64,000 nt of DNA, taken from positions 117,589-181,588 of the forward strand of contig NZ_LZRU01000030.1 in the NCBI RefSeq assembly GCF_002159085.1, written 5' to 3'. This stretch comes from Thermobacillus sp. ZCTH02-B1 (lineage in GTDB: Bacteria > Bacillota > Bacilli > Paenibacillales > Paenibacillaceae). Under the pieces are notes generated by a model that was given only the letters and a program-made list of their open reading frames with translations, did not search any database and had not been told where the DNA came from. Below, piece after piece: positions 15,359 through 25,762 of this stretch (the stretch's first letter is position 1; each line of letters opens with the position of its first letter). The position numbers and the translations under genes are program-made.

Positions 15359-16660
15359 GTGAGACGGCATTCATTCCTGATCCTGGCGTTCCTGCTGGTT
15401 CTGTCGCTCGCCGCAGCCGCATGCTCCCGCGGCGGCAACTCCGGCGGATCTTCGGACGGCGGCGAAGGCACGACGCTCGAGTTCTGGACGTTCAACGAAC
15501 TGCACGACCAGTTCTACCAGCACATGGCCCAGCTGTGGAACGAAAAGAATCCCGACCGCAAGATCAATCTCAAGGGCATCGTCTACCCGTACGACGACAT
15601 GCACAACAAGCTGCTCGTCGCGCTGCAGAGCGGGACGGGCGCGCCGGACCTGGCGGACGTGGAGCTGAACAAGTTCCCGAACTTCCTGAAGGGAACGCCG
15701 CAGCTCGTGCCGCTCAACGACATCGTCGAACCCGAATTGGACAACCTCGTTCGGTCCCGGCTCGACATTTACGCAAAGGACGGAAACTACTACGGCATCG
15801 ACTTCCACGTCGGGGCATCCGTCATCTATTACAACAAGGAAATTTTGGATCAAGCCGGCGTCAATCCCGACGACATCAAGACCTGGGCTGATTTCGAAGC
15901 GGCCGGCAAGAAGGTGCTCGAAGCGACGGGCAAGCCGATGGTGACGATCGAGACCGGCGACATGTGGTCCGTCTGGCCCCAGATCGCGCAGGCGCCCGGC
16001 GGCGACGATCTGCAAACGGCGGACGGCCGGCCGAATCTGACGGGCGAGGTCGTGGTCAGAGCGCTGGAGTTCCAGAAGCGGCTGATCGATCAGGGCATCG
16101 CGGTGACGGCACCCGGCGGCACTCACCATGCCGAGGAATACTACGGCTTCATGAATGACGGCGGCGCCGCGTCGGTCTGGATGCCGATGTGGTACATGGG
16201 CCGGTTCACCGACTACATGCCCGACCTGAAGGGCAAGATCGTCATCAAGCCGATGCCCGCCTGGAATGCGGGTGAACCGCGCTCGGCCGGCATGGGCGGC
16301 ACGGGCACGGTCATTACGACCGCTTCGAAGAATATGGAACTGGCGAAGGATTTCCTCGCCTTCGCCAAGCTGTCGCGCGAAGGCAACATCGAAATCTGGA
16401 GATTCCTCGGCTTCGACCCGCTGCGCTCGGATGTCTGGGATGCGCCGGAGTTGCGCGAACCGAACAAATTCACCGACTACTTCGGGGATTACATCTTCGA
16501 CGTGCTGCTGGAAGTGAAGGACGAGATCGAAGGCGTCGTCGTCAACGAACAGACGCCGGCCATTTCCGACATGTTCCGTACTTCGGTGCTCGTGCGGATT
16601 CTCCAGGACGGCGAAGATCCGGTCAAGGTGCTGGAAGAAACGCAAGCCCAGCTGCAGTAA
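15359..16660 (+). CDS. Sugar ABC transporter substrate-binding lipoprotein
   Basis: 433 residues. GTG start after GGGGGAAGAG; signal peptide with lipobox AAAAC, so it is lipid-anchored outside the membrane. The mature part has the usual extracellular solute-binding protein family 1 features: LEFWTFNELHDQFYQHM near the start, LLVALQSGTGAPDLADVEL, and YGIDFHVGASVIYYNKEILDQAG. Two CUT1 permeases and a GH51 arabinofuranosidase follow. Arabinose or arabino-oligosaccharides are the likely cargo (inference from the enzyme). An 11-bp perfect stem follows the gene. Confidence 0.93.
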   Translation: MRRHSFLILAFLLVLSLAAAACSRGGNSGGSSDGGEGTTLEFWTFNELHDQFYQHMAQLWNEKNPDRKINLKGIVYPYDDMHNKLLVALQSGTGAPDLADVELNKFPNFLKGTPQLVPLNDIVEPELDNLVRSRLDIYAKDGNYYGIDFHVGASVIYYNKEILDQAGVNPDDIKTWADFEAAGKKVLEATGKPMVTIETGDMWSVWPQIAQAPGGDDLQTADGRPNLTGEVVVRALEFQKRLIDQGIAVTAPGGTHHAEEYYGFMNDGGAASVWMPMWYMGRFTDYMPDLKGKIVIKPMPAWNAGEPRSAGMGGTGTVITTASKNMELAKDFLAFAKLSREGNIEIWRFLGFDPLRSDVWDAPELREPNKFTDYFGDYIFDVLLEVKDEIEGVVVNEQTPAISDMFRTSVLVRILQDGEDPVKVLEETQAQLQ

Positions 16661-16680
16661 CGAACGACCCTGAGGACGCG

Positions 16681-16707
16681 CCGGTCCCGCCCGGTCGGCG
16701 GGACCGG
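16681..16707 (+). other. Strong intercistronic hairpin after the binding-protein gene
   Basis: Perfect 11-bp stem CCGGTCCCGCC / GGCGGGACCGG with loop CGGTC and no U-run. In CUT1 operons such hairpins often keep binding-protein mRNA more abundant than the permease mRNA. Confidence 0.75.
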
Positions 16708-16736
16708 TACGTTGTACCGGAAGGAGGCATGACGCG

Positions 16737-17675
16737 ATGGCGCAACCGGTGCCGTCAACGCCGCGGCAGGCGGCCGTCGGGCTTGCCCGGCTGCGGAGGC
16801 TGGCCTATTCGCAGTCGGTCGCGCCCTGGCTGTTCGTGCTGCCGTTCATCCTGTCGTTTGCCGTCTTTTTCGCCTGGCCCGTCCTGTCCGCCGTGAACAT
16901 GAGCTTTCAGGAAGTGCTCCCCGGACAGGTCCGCTACATCGGCCTCGAGAACTACCGCGACCTGTGGAATCCGACGTTCCGCAAGGCGTTGCTGAACAGC
17001 ACGGAATATACGATCTGGACCCTGATCATCCTCATCCCGCTGCCGCTCGTGCTTGCGGTATTTCTCAATTCGAAGCTGATGGCGTGGCGCAACTTCTTCC
17101 GCTCGACGCTGTTCGTCCCCGCGCTGGTCTCGGTCGTCGTGGCGGGCACCGTGTTCCGGCTGGCGTTCGGCGAACTGGAAGGCTCGCTGATGAACACGAT
17201 CATCACCGCCTTCGGGTTCGAGCCGCAGAAATGGCTGCGGCATGAAGGGCTGGCGATGTTCACGCTCGTGTTGCTGGCCACATGGCGTTGGACGGGGATT
17301 AATATCCTCTACTTCCTTGCCGGTCTGCAGAATATTCCGCGGGAACTGTACGAATCGGCGGAAATCGACGGCGCGAGCGCCTGGGACCGGTTCATCCGGA
17401 TCACGCTGCCGCTGCTCAAGCCGATCACGATCTACGTGCTGACGATCAGCATCTACGGCGGTTACGCGATGTTCACCGAAAGCTACATGCTGTGGGCCGG
17501 CAACCGGTCGCCGAACGACATCGGGCTGACGATCGTCGGCTACCTGTACCGCAACGGGATCGAGCAGAACAATCTCGGCCTCGGCTCGGCGGTTGGCATC
17601 GTCCTGCTCATCATCACATTCACGGCGACGATGATCCAGCTCAAGCTGACGGGCATGTTCCGGAGGGAGGATTGA
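16737..17675 (+). CDS. Sugar ABC transporter permease (MalF/UgpA type)
   Basis: 312 residues with six transmembrane segments. The inner-membrane EAA loop reads ELYESAEIDGASAWDRFIRITLPLLKP, the docking site for the ATPase. The ATG is preceded by AAGGAGG. The stop is followed after one base by the next permease, so the two are coupled. No ATPase is encoded here; CUT1 systems commonly share an MsmX-like ATPase encoded elsewhere, which is the likely situation. Confidence 0.95.
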   Translation: MAQPVPSTPRQAAVGLARLRRLAYSQSVAPWLFVLPFILSFAVFFAWPVLSAVNMSFQEVLPGQVRYIGLENYRDLWNPTFRKALLNSTEYTIWTLIILIPLPLVLAVFLNSKLMAWRNFFRSTLFVPALVSVVVAGTVFRLAFGELEGSLMNTIITAFGFEPQKWLRHEGLAMFTLVLLATWRWTGINILYFLAGLQNIPRELYESAEIDGASAWDRFIRITLPLLKPITIYVLTISIYGGYAMFTESYMLWAGNRSPNDIGLTIVGYLYRNGIEQNNLGLGSAVGIVLLIITFTATMIQLKLTGMFRRED

Positions 17676-17676
17676 C

Positions 17677-18525
17677 ATGAGCGCGGGCAACGCACTCCGG
17701 CGCCGCCTCGCTTCCGCGGCACTGTTCATTCTGTTCGTTTTGCTCGGCCTGTTCGCGGTCTCCCCGATCGTCACGCTGATCGTCGCGTCGTTCAAGCCGG
17801 CGCAGGAGATCATGCGGTACGGACTGAATCTCCGGCTTGATTGGGAACTCCTGTCGCTGAAGAACTACGCGTATCTCTTCTCCGACCAGTCGCTGTACCT
17901 GACCTGGTACGGGAACAGCCTGCTCATCACCGCCGTCTTCACCGTGCTGTGCCTGTTCTTCTCGTCGATGGTCGGCTACGCGCTCGCCGTCTACCGGTTC
18001 CGGTTCCGGAACGCGCTCTTTGCGCTCGTGCTGGTCACGATGATGATACCGCTCGAGATCATCATCCTGCCGCTTTACAAGCTGTCGATCTCGCTGAAGC
18101 TGATCAACAACATGTGGGGCGTCATCCTGCCCTTCATGGTGGCGCCGCTTCCGATCTTCTTCTTCCGTCAGTATGCCAGCGGACTGCCGAAGGATTATCT
18201 CGACGCGGCGAGGGTGGACGGCTGCACGGAATTCGGCATCTTCTTCCGGATCATGGTGCCGCTGATGGCGCCGGCCTTTTCGTCGATGCTCATCCTGCAG
18301 TCGCTGTTCTCGTGGAACAACTTCCTCTGGCCGCTCATCGTGCTGAGGACCAATGAGCAGCTCACCATTCCGATCGGGCTGGCGACCTTGCTCACGCCTT
18401 ACGGCAACAACTACGACATGCTCATCTCCGGCGCCGTGCTGGCCATCGTGCCGATCCTGATCGTGTTCCTGTTCTTCCAGCGGTATTTCATCGAAGGGAT
18501 GACAGCCGGCGGCATCAAGGGCTGA
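17677..18525 (+). CDS. Sugar ABC transporter permease (MalG/UgpE type)
   Basis: 282 residues, six predicted helices, with EAA loop DYLDAARVDGCTEFGIFFRIMVPLMAP and the terminal family motif GMTAGGIKG. It pairs with the preceding MalF-type permease to form the sugar channel. Ribosome binding site GGAGGGAGG lies inside the end of the preceding gene. A 33-nt hairpin follows before the GH51 gene. Confidence 0.95.
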   Translation: MSAGNALRRRLASAALFILFVLLGLFAVSPIVTLIVASFKPAQEIMRYGLNLRLDWELLSLKNYAYLFSDQSLYLTWYGNSLLITAVFTVLCLFFSSMVGYALAVYRFRFRNALFALVLVTMMIPLEIIILPLYKLSISLKLINNMWGVILPFMVAPLPIFFFRQYASGLPKDYLDAARVDGCTEFGIFFRIMVPLMAPAFSSMLILQSLFSWNNFLWPLIVLRTNEQLTIPIGLATLLTPYGNNYDMLISGAVLAIVPILIVFLFFQRYFIEGMTAGGIKG

Positions 18526-20142
<1,617 letters not shown>

Positions 20143-20147
20143 TGGAA

Positions 20148-20178
20148 AAGACCTCCGCGGGATGCGGAGGTCTTCGCA
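20148..20178 (+). terminator. Terminator of the arabinose-type operon
   Basis: Perfect 11-bp stem AAGACCTCCGC / GCGGAGGTCTT with loop GGGAT, then TCGCATTT. It lies five bases after the GH51 stop. Two further GC-rich hairpins follow up to about 20270. Confidence 0.8.
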
Positions 20179-20265
20179 TTTGCGGCGACACGCCTCCGCG
20201 GATGGCGGAGGCTTCCGGCCCGAACCGCCCGCGCGAACCGTCGCCGCGGGCGGTTCGTTTCGGGC

Positions 20266-20856
20266 TCAGGATGTTTTGTCCTCGAAGCTCAGGTACACGT
20301 ACAAATAATCATCGCGCACCCCGGGCAGAGCGGAAGTCGATTTGATGCCCAGGAAACCCAGGCGCTCCCGCCATGCTTCCCGCTCTTCATCCACATCAGG
20401 TTGCATGGACATTTCCCGGTCGAACAGATAAGACAGCAGCGCGGCATGGATCTCCGTCCTGCCGTCGGACAGGCGAATCCATTCCTTCGGCAGCACGATC
20501 TTCGTGTCGGTGCTCTCCGGCTCCTCGTCGGAGAAGTTGAACACCAGCGTTTTTCCGCCGTTGACGATCTCGGCCGTCTTCGTCTTGCCGTTCCATCGGA
20601 TCCGTTCGACCCTTCCGCCGAACACGTCCCGAATCGGAACATACTCGGACTGGTACTTGTATGCTTCCTCCTTCTCGCCCTGACTGATGTGCAGATACGT
20701 ATAGGGCCGGAAAACGTCATAGGCATTCCGGGCCCTTTCCAGCAGGGTCTCCCCCTCCGGAACAGCCGCCGCGGCCGATGTCCCGAGCAGCAACGACGCC
20801 GCCAATGCCAGGCAGGCGAAGCATTTCATCCTCGATGCCATGATGTTTCCTTTCAT
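20266..20856 (-). CDS. Secreted stalk-domain (copper amine oxidase N-terminal-like) protein
   Basis: About 196 residues with a signal peptide (LALAASLLLGTSAAAA). The middle part has the repeating style of the copper-amine-oxidase N1 stalk domain common in Paenibacillus surface proteins: YVPIRDVFGGRVERIRWNGKTKTAEIVNGGKTLVF. It lacks catalytic features and is probably an exported structural or binding protein. ATG at 20856 follows GAGGTG; ATG at 20841 with AAAGGA is an alternative. Single gene, convergent with the GH51 operon. Confidence 0.7.
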   Translation of the reverse strand: MKGNIMASRMKCFACLALAASLLLGTSAAAAVPEGETLLERARNAYDVFRPYTYLHISQGEKEEAYKYQSEYVPIRDVFGGRVERIRWNGKTKTAEIVNGGKTLVFNFSDEEPESTDTKIVLPKEWIRLSDGRTEIHAALLSYLFDREMSMQPDVDEEREAWRERLGFLGIKSTSALPGVRDDYLYVYLSFEDKTS

Positions 20857-20952
20857 GTAAACACCTCGCGATCCATGCATGAATTGTCATCTGTTCAATC
20901 AGACGCCGGAACCGGCTCTGAAGTTGCGTTGCGGGGCCGATACGTTTTTTCA

Positions 20953-20985
20953 ATAAAAAAACTGCCGACGGGGACGTCGACAGTT
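20953..20985 (-). terminator. Terminator downstream of the coiled-coil gene pair
   Basis: 11-bp stem with one mismatch (20960-20970 with 20975-20985) followed by TTTTTTTATTG on the minus strand, about 140 bp after the stop of the 149-residue gene. Confidence 0.85.
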
Positions 20986-21125
20986 CGGAAACATCCTCGA
21001 TGCGAAGGTCTTGTCCAAATCCCGCACCGTCGGGCGGGTATTGTACGCCTGCCCGATGAAGTGACGGCGTTCCGCAGCGGCCTTGGAGCCGCATGGCAGA
21101 TCCACACCGCCGCATCGGCCCATCC

Positions 21126-21575
21126 TTACTCGGCTTCCGCCGCGGCGGCCGCCTTCGGCGCCGCCATCGCCTGCGCCGCAAAATCGCTGATGACCCGCGT
21201 GAGCCGTTCGTTCTCGTTCTGCGTCTGCCGCAGCTTCTGTTCGAGATGCTGGATCTTGACTTCCTTCTCGCGCTCGCGGTTCTCGAATTCGCGCAGCCGG
21301 AGTTCGAACTCCTTATGATTGCGATTCAAATCCAGCATGAGCTGCCGGTTCGTCAGCTCCCGCTCCGACAGCCGCTCCTGCAGTTCGCGGATCCGGTTCT
21401 CCTGCTGCAGCCGCTGCGCATTGAACTCGGCCACCATCTGGTCGTACTGCGTCTTCATCCCGAGGACGCTCTCCTTCGCGCGGTTCAGTTCGGCCGTCAG
21501 CGACTCCAGCTTGCTCTCCAGGAAGCTTTTGTCATATTGCAGCTCGCGGATTTGGTCTTCCTTGGCGACAATCAT
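21126..21575 (-). CDS. Coiled-coil protein of unknown function (149 aa)
   Basis: 149 residues, almost entirely a predicted coiled coil: residues 5-130 are heptad-like and rich in Glu, Arg, Gln, Leu (for example ELQERLSERELTNRQLML and HLEQKLRQTQNENERL), ending in an alanine-rich tail. No signal or membrane segment. The ATG overlaps the stop of the upstream 67-residue gene by two bases, so translation is coupled. No family recognised. A scaffold or filament-like role is inference. Confidence 0.75.
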   Translation of the reverse strand: MIVAKEDQIRELQYDKSFLESKLESLTAELNRAKESVLGMKTQYDQMVAEFNAQRLQQENRIRELQERLSERELTNRQLMLDLNRNHKEFELRLREFENREREKEVKIQHLEQKLRQTQNENERLTRVISDFAAQAMAAPKAAAAAEAE

Positions 21576-21775
21576 GCGGTCGCGCTCCTCGATCTGCTGT
21601 CGATCACCTGCTGCACGATATCAATCAGCTTCGCGACCAGCGGATCGTCGAACGCCTGGGATCGTACCGGCGCCTTGCCGTTCGCTTCCTGACCCTGGCC
21701 CGCCGCCTGCGACGGATCGGACTGGGCTTGCCACTCGGGTTTCTTCATCGTCGTCAACCGCTGCAAAAGATTCAT
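21572..21775 (-). CDS. Small hypothetical protein coupled to the coiled-coil gene (67 aa)
   Basis: 67 residues from the ATG at 21775, preceded by AAAGGGG. The N-terminus MNLLQRLTTMKKPEW is followed by a Gln/Ser/Gly linker and a C-terminal helix (AKLIDIVQQVIDSRSRSA). Much longer in-frame extensions run through a terminator and look non-coding. Coupled overlap (ATGA) with the coiled-coil gene implies that the two proteins work together. Function unknown. Confidence 0.65.
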   Translation of the reverse strand: MNLLQRLTTMKKPEWQAQSDPSQAAGQGQEANGKAPVRSQAFDDPLVAKLIDIVQQVIDSRSRSATA

Positions 21776-22225
21776 TCCACACCGTCCCCTTTCTCTTCGT
21801 CTTCGTCCGGCCGGGCCGCTGCGTCGTCCGATCATGCCGTGCCCGCTCTTCCCCGCATCCCGGACGAGAACATCCCGCGATGCATCATCCATCCTTATGT
21901 ATCGACAATCCGGTGTCGGTTTCATTAGATTTTTCGGTAAAAAATCCCCGTTTTCCTGCCGAAATTCGCCATGATGCGACAAAAACCACGCCCCGGTTCC
22001 CCGCCGGGGCGTCTTCCGCCGCATGTTTCGCGCACCACGTCCTCCGCCGGCCGCCTCCGGCTGTCCGCGCACGTCTTCCCCGCACAACCCGCGGTCCGCA
22101 TCCGTCCGATCGTGCGCCGTCTCCGCCATCCGCGGCAGCTTCGCGAACCGCATCCGACCGGCGAGCGCCTTCCTCACCGCCCGCCGCCCATCCTGGCCGT
22201 CCGGCCGCGGACGGACGCGGCCCGG
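21776..22225. other. Intergenic region downstream of selO
   Basis: 450 bp with a terminator at 21981-22012 and an AT-richer stretch around 21890-21960 likely to hold the promoter of the 67/149-residue pair. No convincing gene. Confidence 0.55.
21981..22012 (-). terminator. Terminator downstream of selO
   Basis: 9-bp perfect stem ACGCCCCGG / CCGGGGCGT followed by GGTTTTTG on the minus strand, about 210 bp after the selO stop. Confidence 0.7.
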
Positions 22226-23692
22226 TTACGTGCCGCAGAACGTCCGGTACGGGCGGTCCGGCTTCGGCGGCACCGCAGCGTACAGCGGATCGGCCGCTTC
22301 CGGGTCGTAAGGCTTGGCAAGCGCGGCGAGCAGCCGTTCCATGACGGACAGATCGCCGCGCGCCGCGGCTTCCAGCGCCTCCTCGACGCGGGCGTTGCGC
22401 GGGATGACCGCGGGGTTCGCGCTCTCCATGAGCCGCCTTGCCTCGGCTTCGGTCTGCGGCTGCCGCCCGAGCCGATTCCGCCAACGCTCCAGCCATTCGC
22501 CGAACTCGCGGGTGCCATGCATCGCCGTCTCCTCCGGCCTGCCGCGCGTCAAATCGAAGAAGGTTCGCGTGTAATCCGCCCGGTGCCGGCGCATCAGCTC
22601 GAGCAGATCCCGGGCGAGCTCCCCGTCTTCCGCCTCTTCGCCGAACAGCCCGAGTTTGGCGCGCATGCCCTTCAGCCAGTAGCGTTCGTACCGGCCGGGG
22701 TATTCGGCGAGCGCCTCCTCCGCCAGCCCGGCGGCCTTCTCCTCGTCTTCGTGGATCAGCGGCAGCAGCGCCTCGGCCAGCCGCGCCAGATTCCAGGCGC
22801 CGATCGCGGGCTGGCGCCCGTAGGCGTAGCGGCCGTGCGTGTCGATCGAGCTGAAGACGGTGTCCGGATCGTATTCATCCAGAAAAGCGCACGGGCCGTA
22901 ATCGATCGTCTCGCCGCTGATCGTCATGTTGTCCGTGTTCATGACGCCGTGGACGAACCCGATCAGCATCCAGCGCGCGATCAACGCGGCCTGCCGGTCG
23001 ATGACCTCCCTTAAGAAAGCCAGATACGGCCGTTCATCGCCGGACACTTCCGGCATGTGCCGCCGGATCGCATAGTCGGCCAGCGCCCGGAGCGCCTCCC
23101 TGCCGCCGCGCCACGCCGCGAACTCGAACGTGCCGACGCGCAGATGGCTCGCCGCCGTGCGGGTCAGCACCGCTCCCGGCAGCACGGTCTCGCGGATGAC
23201 GGGCAGGCCGGTCTTCACGACCGCGAGGCTCCGGGTCGTCGGCACGCCGAGGGCGTGCATCGCCTCGCTGATGATGTATTCGCGCAGCATCGGCCCGAGC
23301 GCCGCCCGGCCGTCCCCGCCGCGGGAAAACGGCGTGCGGCCCGATCCCTTCAACTGAATGTCGACGAGCGCGCCCGAGGGCGTCCGCTGCTCGCCGAGCA
23401 GCAGCGCCCGGCCGTCGCCGAGCATCGTAAACCAGCCGAACTGGTGGCCCGCATACGCCTGGGCGATCGGCTCGGCGCCCTCCGGCAGCCGGCTGCCCGC
23501 CAACGCTTCAACGCCCGCGGGCGCGCGGAGCGCTCCGGGGTCGAGGCCGAGTTCGACCGCAAGCCGATCGTTCAGGATCACGAGCTCCGGTTTGGCGGCC
23601 GGCGCCGGGTCCTGCCGGTGCCAGAACAGCTCCGGCAGCCGGGCGTACGTATGTTCAAGCCGCCACCCCGCCCTTCGCTCCGTCCTTTCCAT
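22226..23692 (-). CDS. selO: Protein adenylyltransferase SelO family (YdiU/UPF0061)
   Basis: 488 residues, family length. Conserved blocks are all present: AYAGHQFGWFTMLGDGRALLLGE (about 80-102), the DIQLKGSGRTPFSRGGDGRA loop, the REYIISEAMHALGVPTTRSLAV block, and a metal-binding DNMTISGETIDYGPCAFLD (about 233-252). SelO is a pseudokinase-fold enzyme that transfers AMP from ATP onto Ser, Thr or Tyr of target proteins and is linked to oxidative stress. Bacterial forms without selenocysteine, as here, end before a CxxU motif. Divergent from the repeat-rich gene. A possible promoter is TTGTCC-N17-TGTATT at 23875-23847. Confidence 0.95.
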   Translation of the reverse strand: MERTERRAGWRLEHTYARLPELFWHRQDPAPAAKPELVILNDRLAVELGLDPGALRAPAGVEALAGSRLPEGAEPIAQAYAGHQFGWFTMLGDGRALLLGEQRTPSGALVDIQLKGSGRTPFSRGGDGRAALGPMLREYIISEAMHALGVPTTRSLAVVKTGLPVIRETVLPGAVLTRTAASHLRVGTFEFAAWRGGREALRALADYAIRRHMPEVSGDERPYLAFLREVIDRQAALIARWMLIGFVHGVMNTDNMTISGETIDYGPCAFLDEYDPDTVFSSIDTHGRYAYGRQPAIGAWNLARLAEALLPLIHEDEEKAAGLAEEALAEYPGRYERYWLKGMRAKLGLFGEEAEDGELARDLLELMRRHRADYTRTFFDLTRGRPEETAMHGTREFGEWLERWRNRLGRQPQTEAEARRLMESANPAVIPRNARVEEALEAAARGDLSVMERLLAALAKPYDPEAADPLYAAVPPKPDRPYRTFCGT

Positions 23693-24306
23693 CGCGCTCC
23701 GCCCCTTTCGATCGCGTAAGTCCGTCCGGCCCGCGTCCCTGCACGGGCCGGCGCAGGCCTATTCTGCCCCGCCGCGGGCGAAAATGTGCGCCGGGACGAC
23801 CGCAGCCGGACCGCCTGCCGGCAGTCCGGCCGTCCGGAACCGATCAAATACAGTGTATCATATCCGTCCGGACAAGGGCACCGCTCGGGAGCGGCCGGCC
23901 ACGCCGCAGACCGGGTTCAACAGCCCGTCCTGCCTGTGCGGGTGTTCAAGAAGTCGACGGGAATCAGCATCCGCGTCCGCATGCGCGCGGTGATCGTCGG
24001 CGCGGGAACGGCGGGCTGGCGAAATGCGGCGTCCCGGCGACGGGCCGAATCCGACCGAAGGCGGGCGTGCCGATCGCGCCCGCCTGGTTCCGATATCCGG
24101 CGCCGTTCGAATGCTGTCGCGACGGCGGGAAGATTCGCAACTCGCGTCCGCCGTCCCGGACGTGCGGCGGACATGCCGGTACGAACGGTTCAATTTGCGG
24201 CCTGACGGCGGGCTTCGACAGCCTCCTCGTCCGGGGCGTACTAAGATGGAAGCGGATCGTTCCGTTGCCCGGAACGCACCATCTGCATCGCAAGGAGGCG
24301 GTGTTC
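23693..24306. other. 614-bp region without a convincing gene
   Basis: Very GC-rich. Open frames here look like composition artefacts with no ribosome binding sites. It holds a possible leftward selO promoter (23847-23875) and a weak rightward promoter TCGACA-N18-TACTAA (24215-24244) for the repeat-rich gene. Confidence 0.5.
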
Positions 24307-25596
24307 ATGCGAAACGCGAGACTGGCGGAGCCCGACCGGGCCGCTGCGAATCCGATTGGCGATCATGCGCGGAAGGCGAGGGCGGAGGAGATGCCGGCGG
24401 GAATGCGGGAAACGGAAGCGGGCCGGCGGCTGACGCTGCGCCAATTGCGCGATTGGATTGAAGCGCTCAGGGAAGAACATGCGAGGTTGGTCATGCGGGT
24501 GGACAGGCTGTCGGCGATGGTGGACCGGATGGCCTCGCGGGACGGGGCGGCATCCGACCGGAGCGATGCCGCGGGGTCGGACCGGGGTGAAGGGACGTTC
24601 GGCCGGGAGGATGCCGAAGCGTTGGACCGGAGGGAACCGGCGTTCGGCCGGAGTGATGCGGCGGCATTCATCCGGAGCGAAGTCCCGGCGTTCGACCGGG
24701 GGGACGCGGCGGCGCTCATCCGGAGCGAAGTCCCGGCGTTCGACCGGAGCGATGCCCCGAAATCCGGGAGCGATGCCATGCACCGGCCCATGCCAGAGCA
24801 GCAGGCTGCCGCGACAGACCGGGCGTCGTTCGGCTTCGCGATCTGGGCCGGCGTCGAGCGGGCGTACGGCGGCGCCGCGGCGATGCCGGCGATCGGACGG
24901 GATGACGCTTTTCCCGGCGCCGAACCGCAGGCCAGCGTGCCGAGGCGGTCTGCGGCGCTCTTCCGGGATCGACCCGCGCCGGAGCAGGGACGGCAGGAGC
25001 TGCCGATCGAAAGCCTGTTGATCGAGCTGCGCGAAGCAGCGCGCATTGCCGACGAAATTGCGGCGAATGCGTCCGCCGACGAGCCGTGGTCGGCCTCGGC
25101 CCATTCGGCAGGGGGACCGGATATGGCCGGCGGGCGGATATCCGGCGGCGATGCATCCCCGGGAGAAACGGCCGGCGGACAAGCCTCCGGCGGCACCAGC
25201 GTGAAGCGATCGACCGGCGGACAAGCCTCGGGCGGCGAGTCCCCGGAACGCACGGCCGACGGACCAGCCTCCGGCGGTACGAGCCCGGACCGGTCGACCG
25301 GCGGACAATCCATGGACGGCGCGCCCGCGGACCGGTCGACCGGCGGACAGCCCTCGGGCGGCAGGAACATGGATCGCTCGACCGGCGGACCGGCCCCGGG
25401 CGGCACATCCGCGGAACGGTCGACCGGCGGGCAGGCCTTGGGCGGGATGATCGCGGCGAACGATCCTTCGCAAGCCCGGATGCGGCATCCGTCGCCGGAA
25501 GCCGCCATCCTGATTCCCCGTTCCGAGCGGCACCGCGCCCGCAAGAAGCGCTCCCTGTGGGAGCGGCTGTTCCGCCGGCAACCCGCCGGAAGCTGA
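24307..25596 (+). CDS. Repeat-rich low-complexity protein of unknown function (429 aa)
   Basis: The ATG follows GGAGG by eight bases, which decides this start over upstream in-frame codons. The N-terminus has a helical, coiled-coil-like part (LRQLRDWIEALREEHARLVMRV). Next are 16-residue repeats (AFDRGDAAALIRSEVP and variants, about 110-155), then a mixed segment with one more helix (ESLLIELREAARIADEIA). A seven-unit array of 14-residue repeats of the form TGGQASGGTSPDRS follows, encoded at 25171-25464. The C-terminus is strongly basic (RHRARKKRSLWERLFRRQ). No signal peptide. Function not recognised. Confidence 0.7.
   Translation: MRNARLAEPDRAAANPIGDHARKARAEEMPAGMRETEAGRRLTLRQLRDWIEALREEHARLVMRVDRLSAMVDRMASRDGAASDRSDAAGSDRGEGTFGREDAEALDRREPAFGRSDAAAFIRSEVPAFDRGDAAALIRSEVPAFDRSDAPKSGSDAMHRPMPEQQAAATDRASFGFAIWAGVERAYGGAAAMPAIGRDDAFPGAEPQASVPRRSAALFRDRPAPEQGRQELPIESLLIELREAARIADEIAANASADEPWSASAHSAGGPDMAGGRISGGDASPGETAGGQASGGTSVKRSTGGQASGGESPERTADGPASGGTSPDRSTGGQSMDGAPADRSTGGQPSGGRNMDRSTGGPAPGGTSAERSTGGQALGGMIAANDPSQARMRHPSPEAAILIPRSERHRARKKRSLWERLFRRQPAGS
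24645..24758 (+). repeat. 48-bp coding tandem repeat
   Basis: About two and a half near-identical copies encode AF(G/D)R(S/G)DAAA(F/L)IRSEVP within the repeat-rich protein. High DNA identity between copies suggests recent slippage. Confidence 0.75.
25171..25464 (+). repeat. 42-bp coding tandem repeat, seven units
   Basis: Seven 42-bp units encode TGGQASGGTSxxRS-like 14-mers. Most units start with ACCGGCGGA, and the period is exact, so copy number can change without a frameshift. Confidence 0.85.
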
Positions 25597-25762
25597 ACGC
25601 GTCCCGGCGGCCGCATCCGGAGCGGCCGCCGGGAAGTCCGTTTCGCCAGCGCATCGCACGCTGCCAAGCGTAAACGGTCGGCCGGAACCCACCTGTTCCC
25701 GCCGACCGTCTCGCATGTGGATACCATTTCACGGGAAATGTCAACGCCGCGCCGAACGGAGA

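Noticed and set aside
20895..21107. Possible 70-residue gene on the minus strand
   Set aside because: It contains the terminator of the coiled-coil operon and lacks a ribosome binding site.
24067..24306. N-terminal extension of the repeat-rich protein
   Set aside because: No ribosome binding site and atypical residues; the ATG at 24307 has a well-spaced GGAGG.
23693..24306. Several overlapping open frames in both directions
   Set aside because: Composition-driven frames without start signals or recognisable features.
25171..25464. CRISPR-like regular repeats
   Set aside because: The 42-bp units have no variable spacers and remain in frame as protein repeats.
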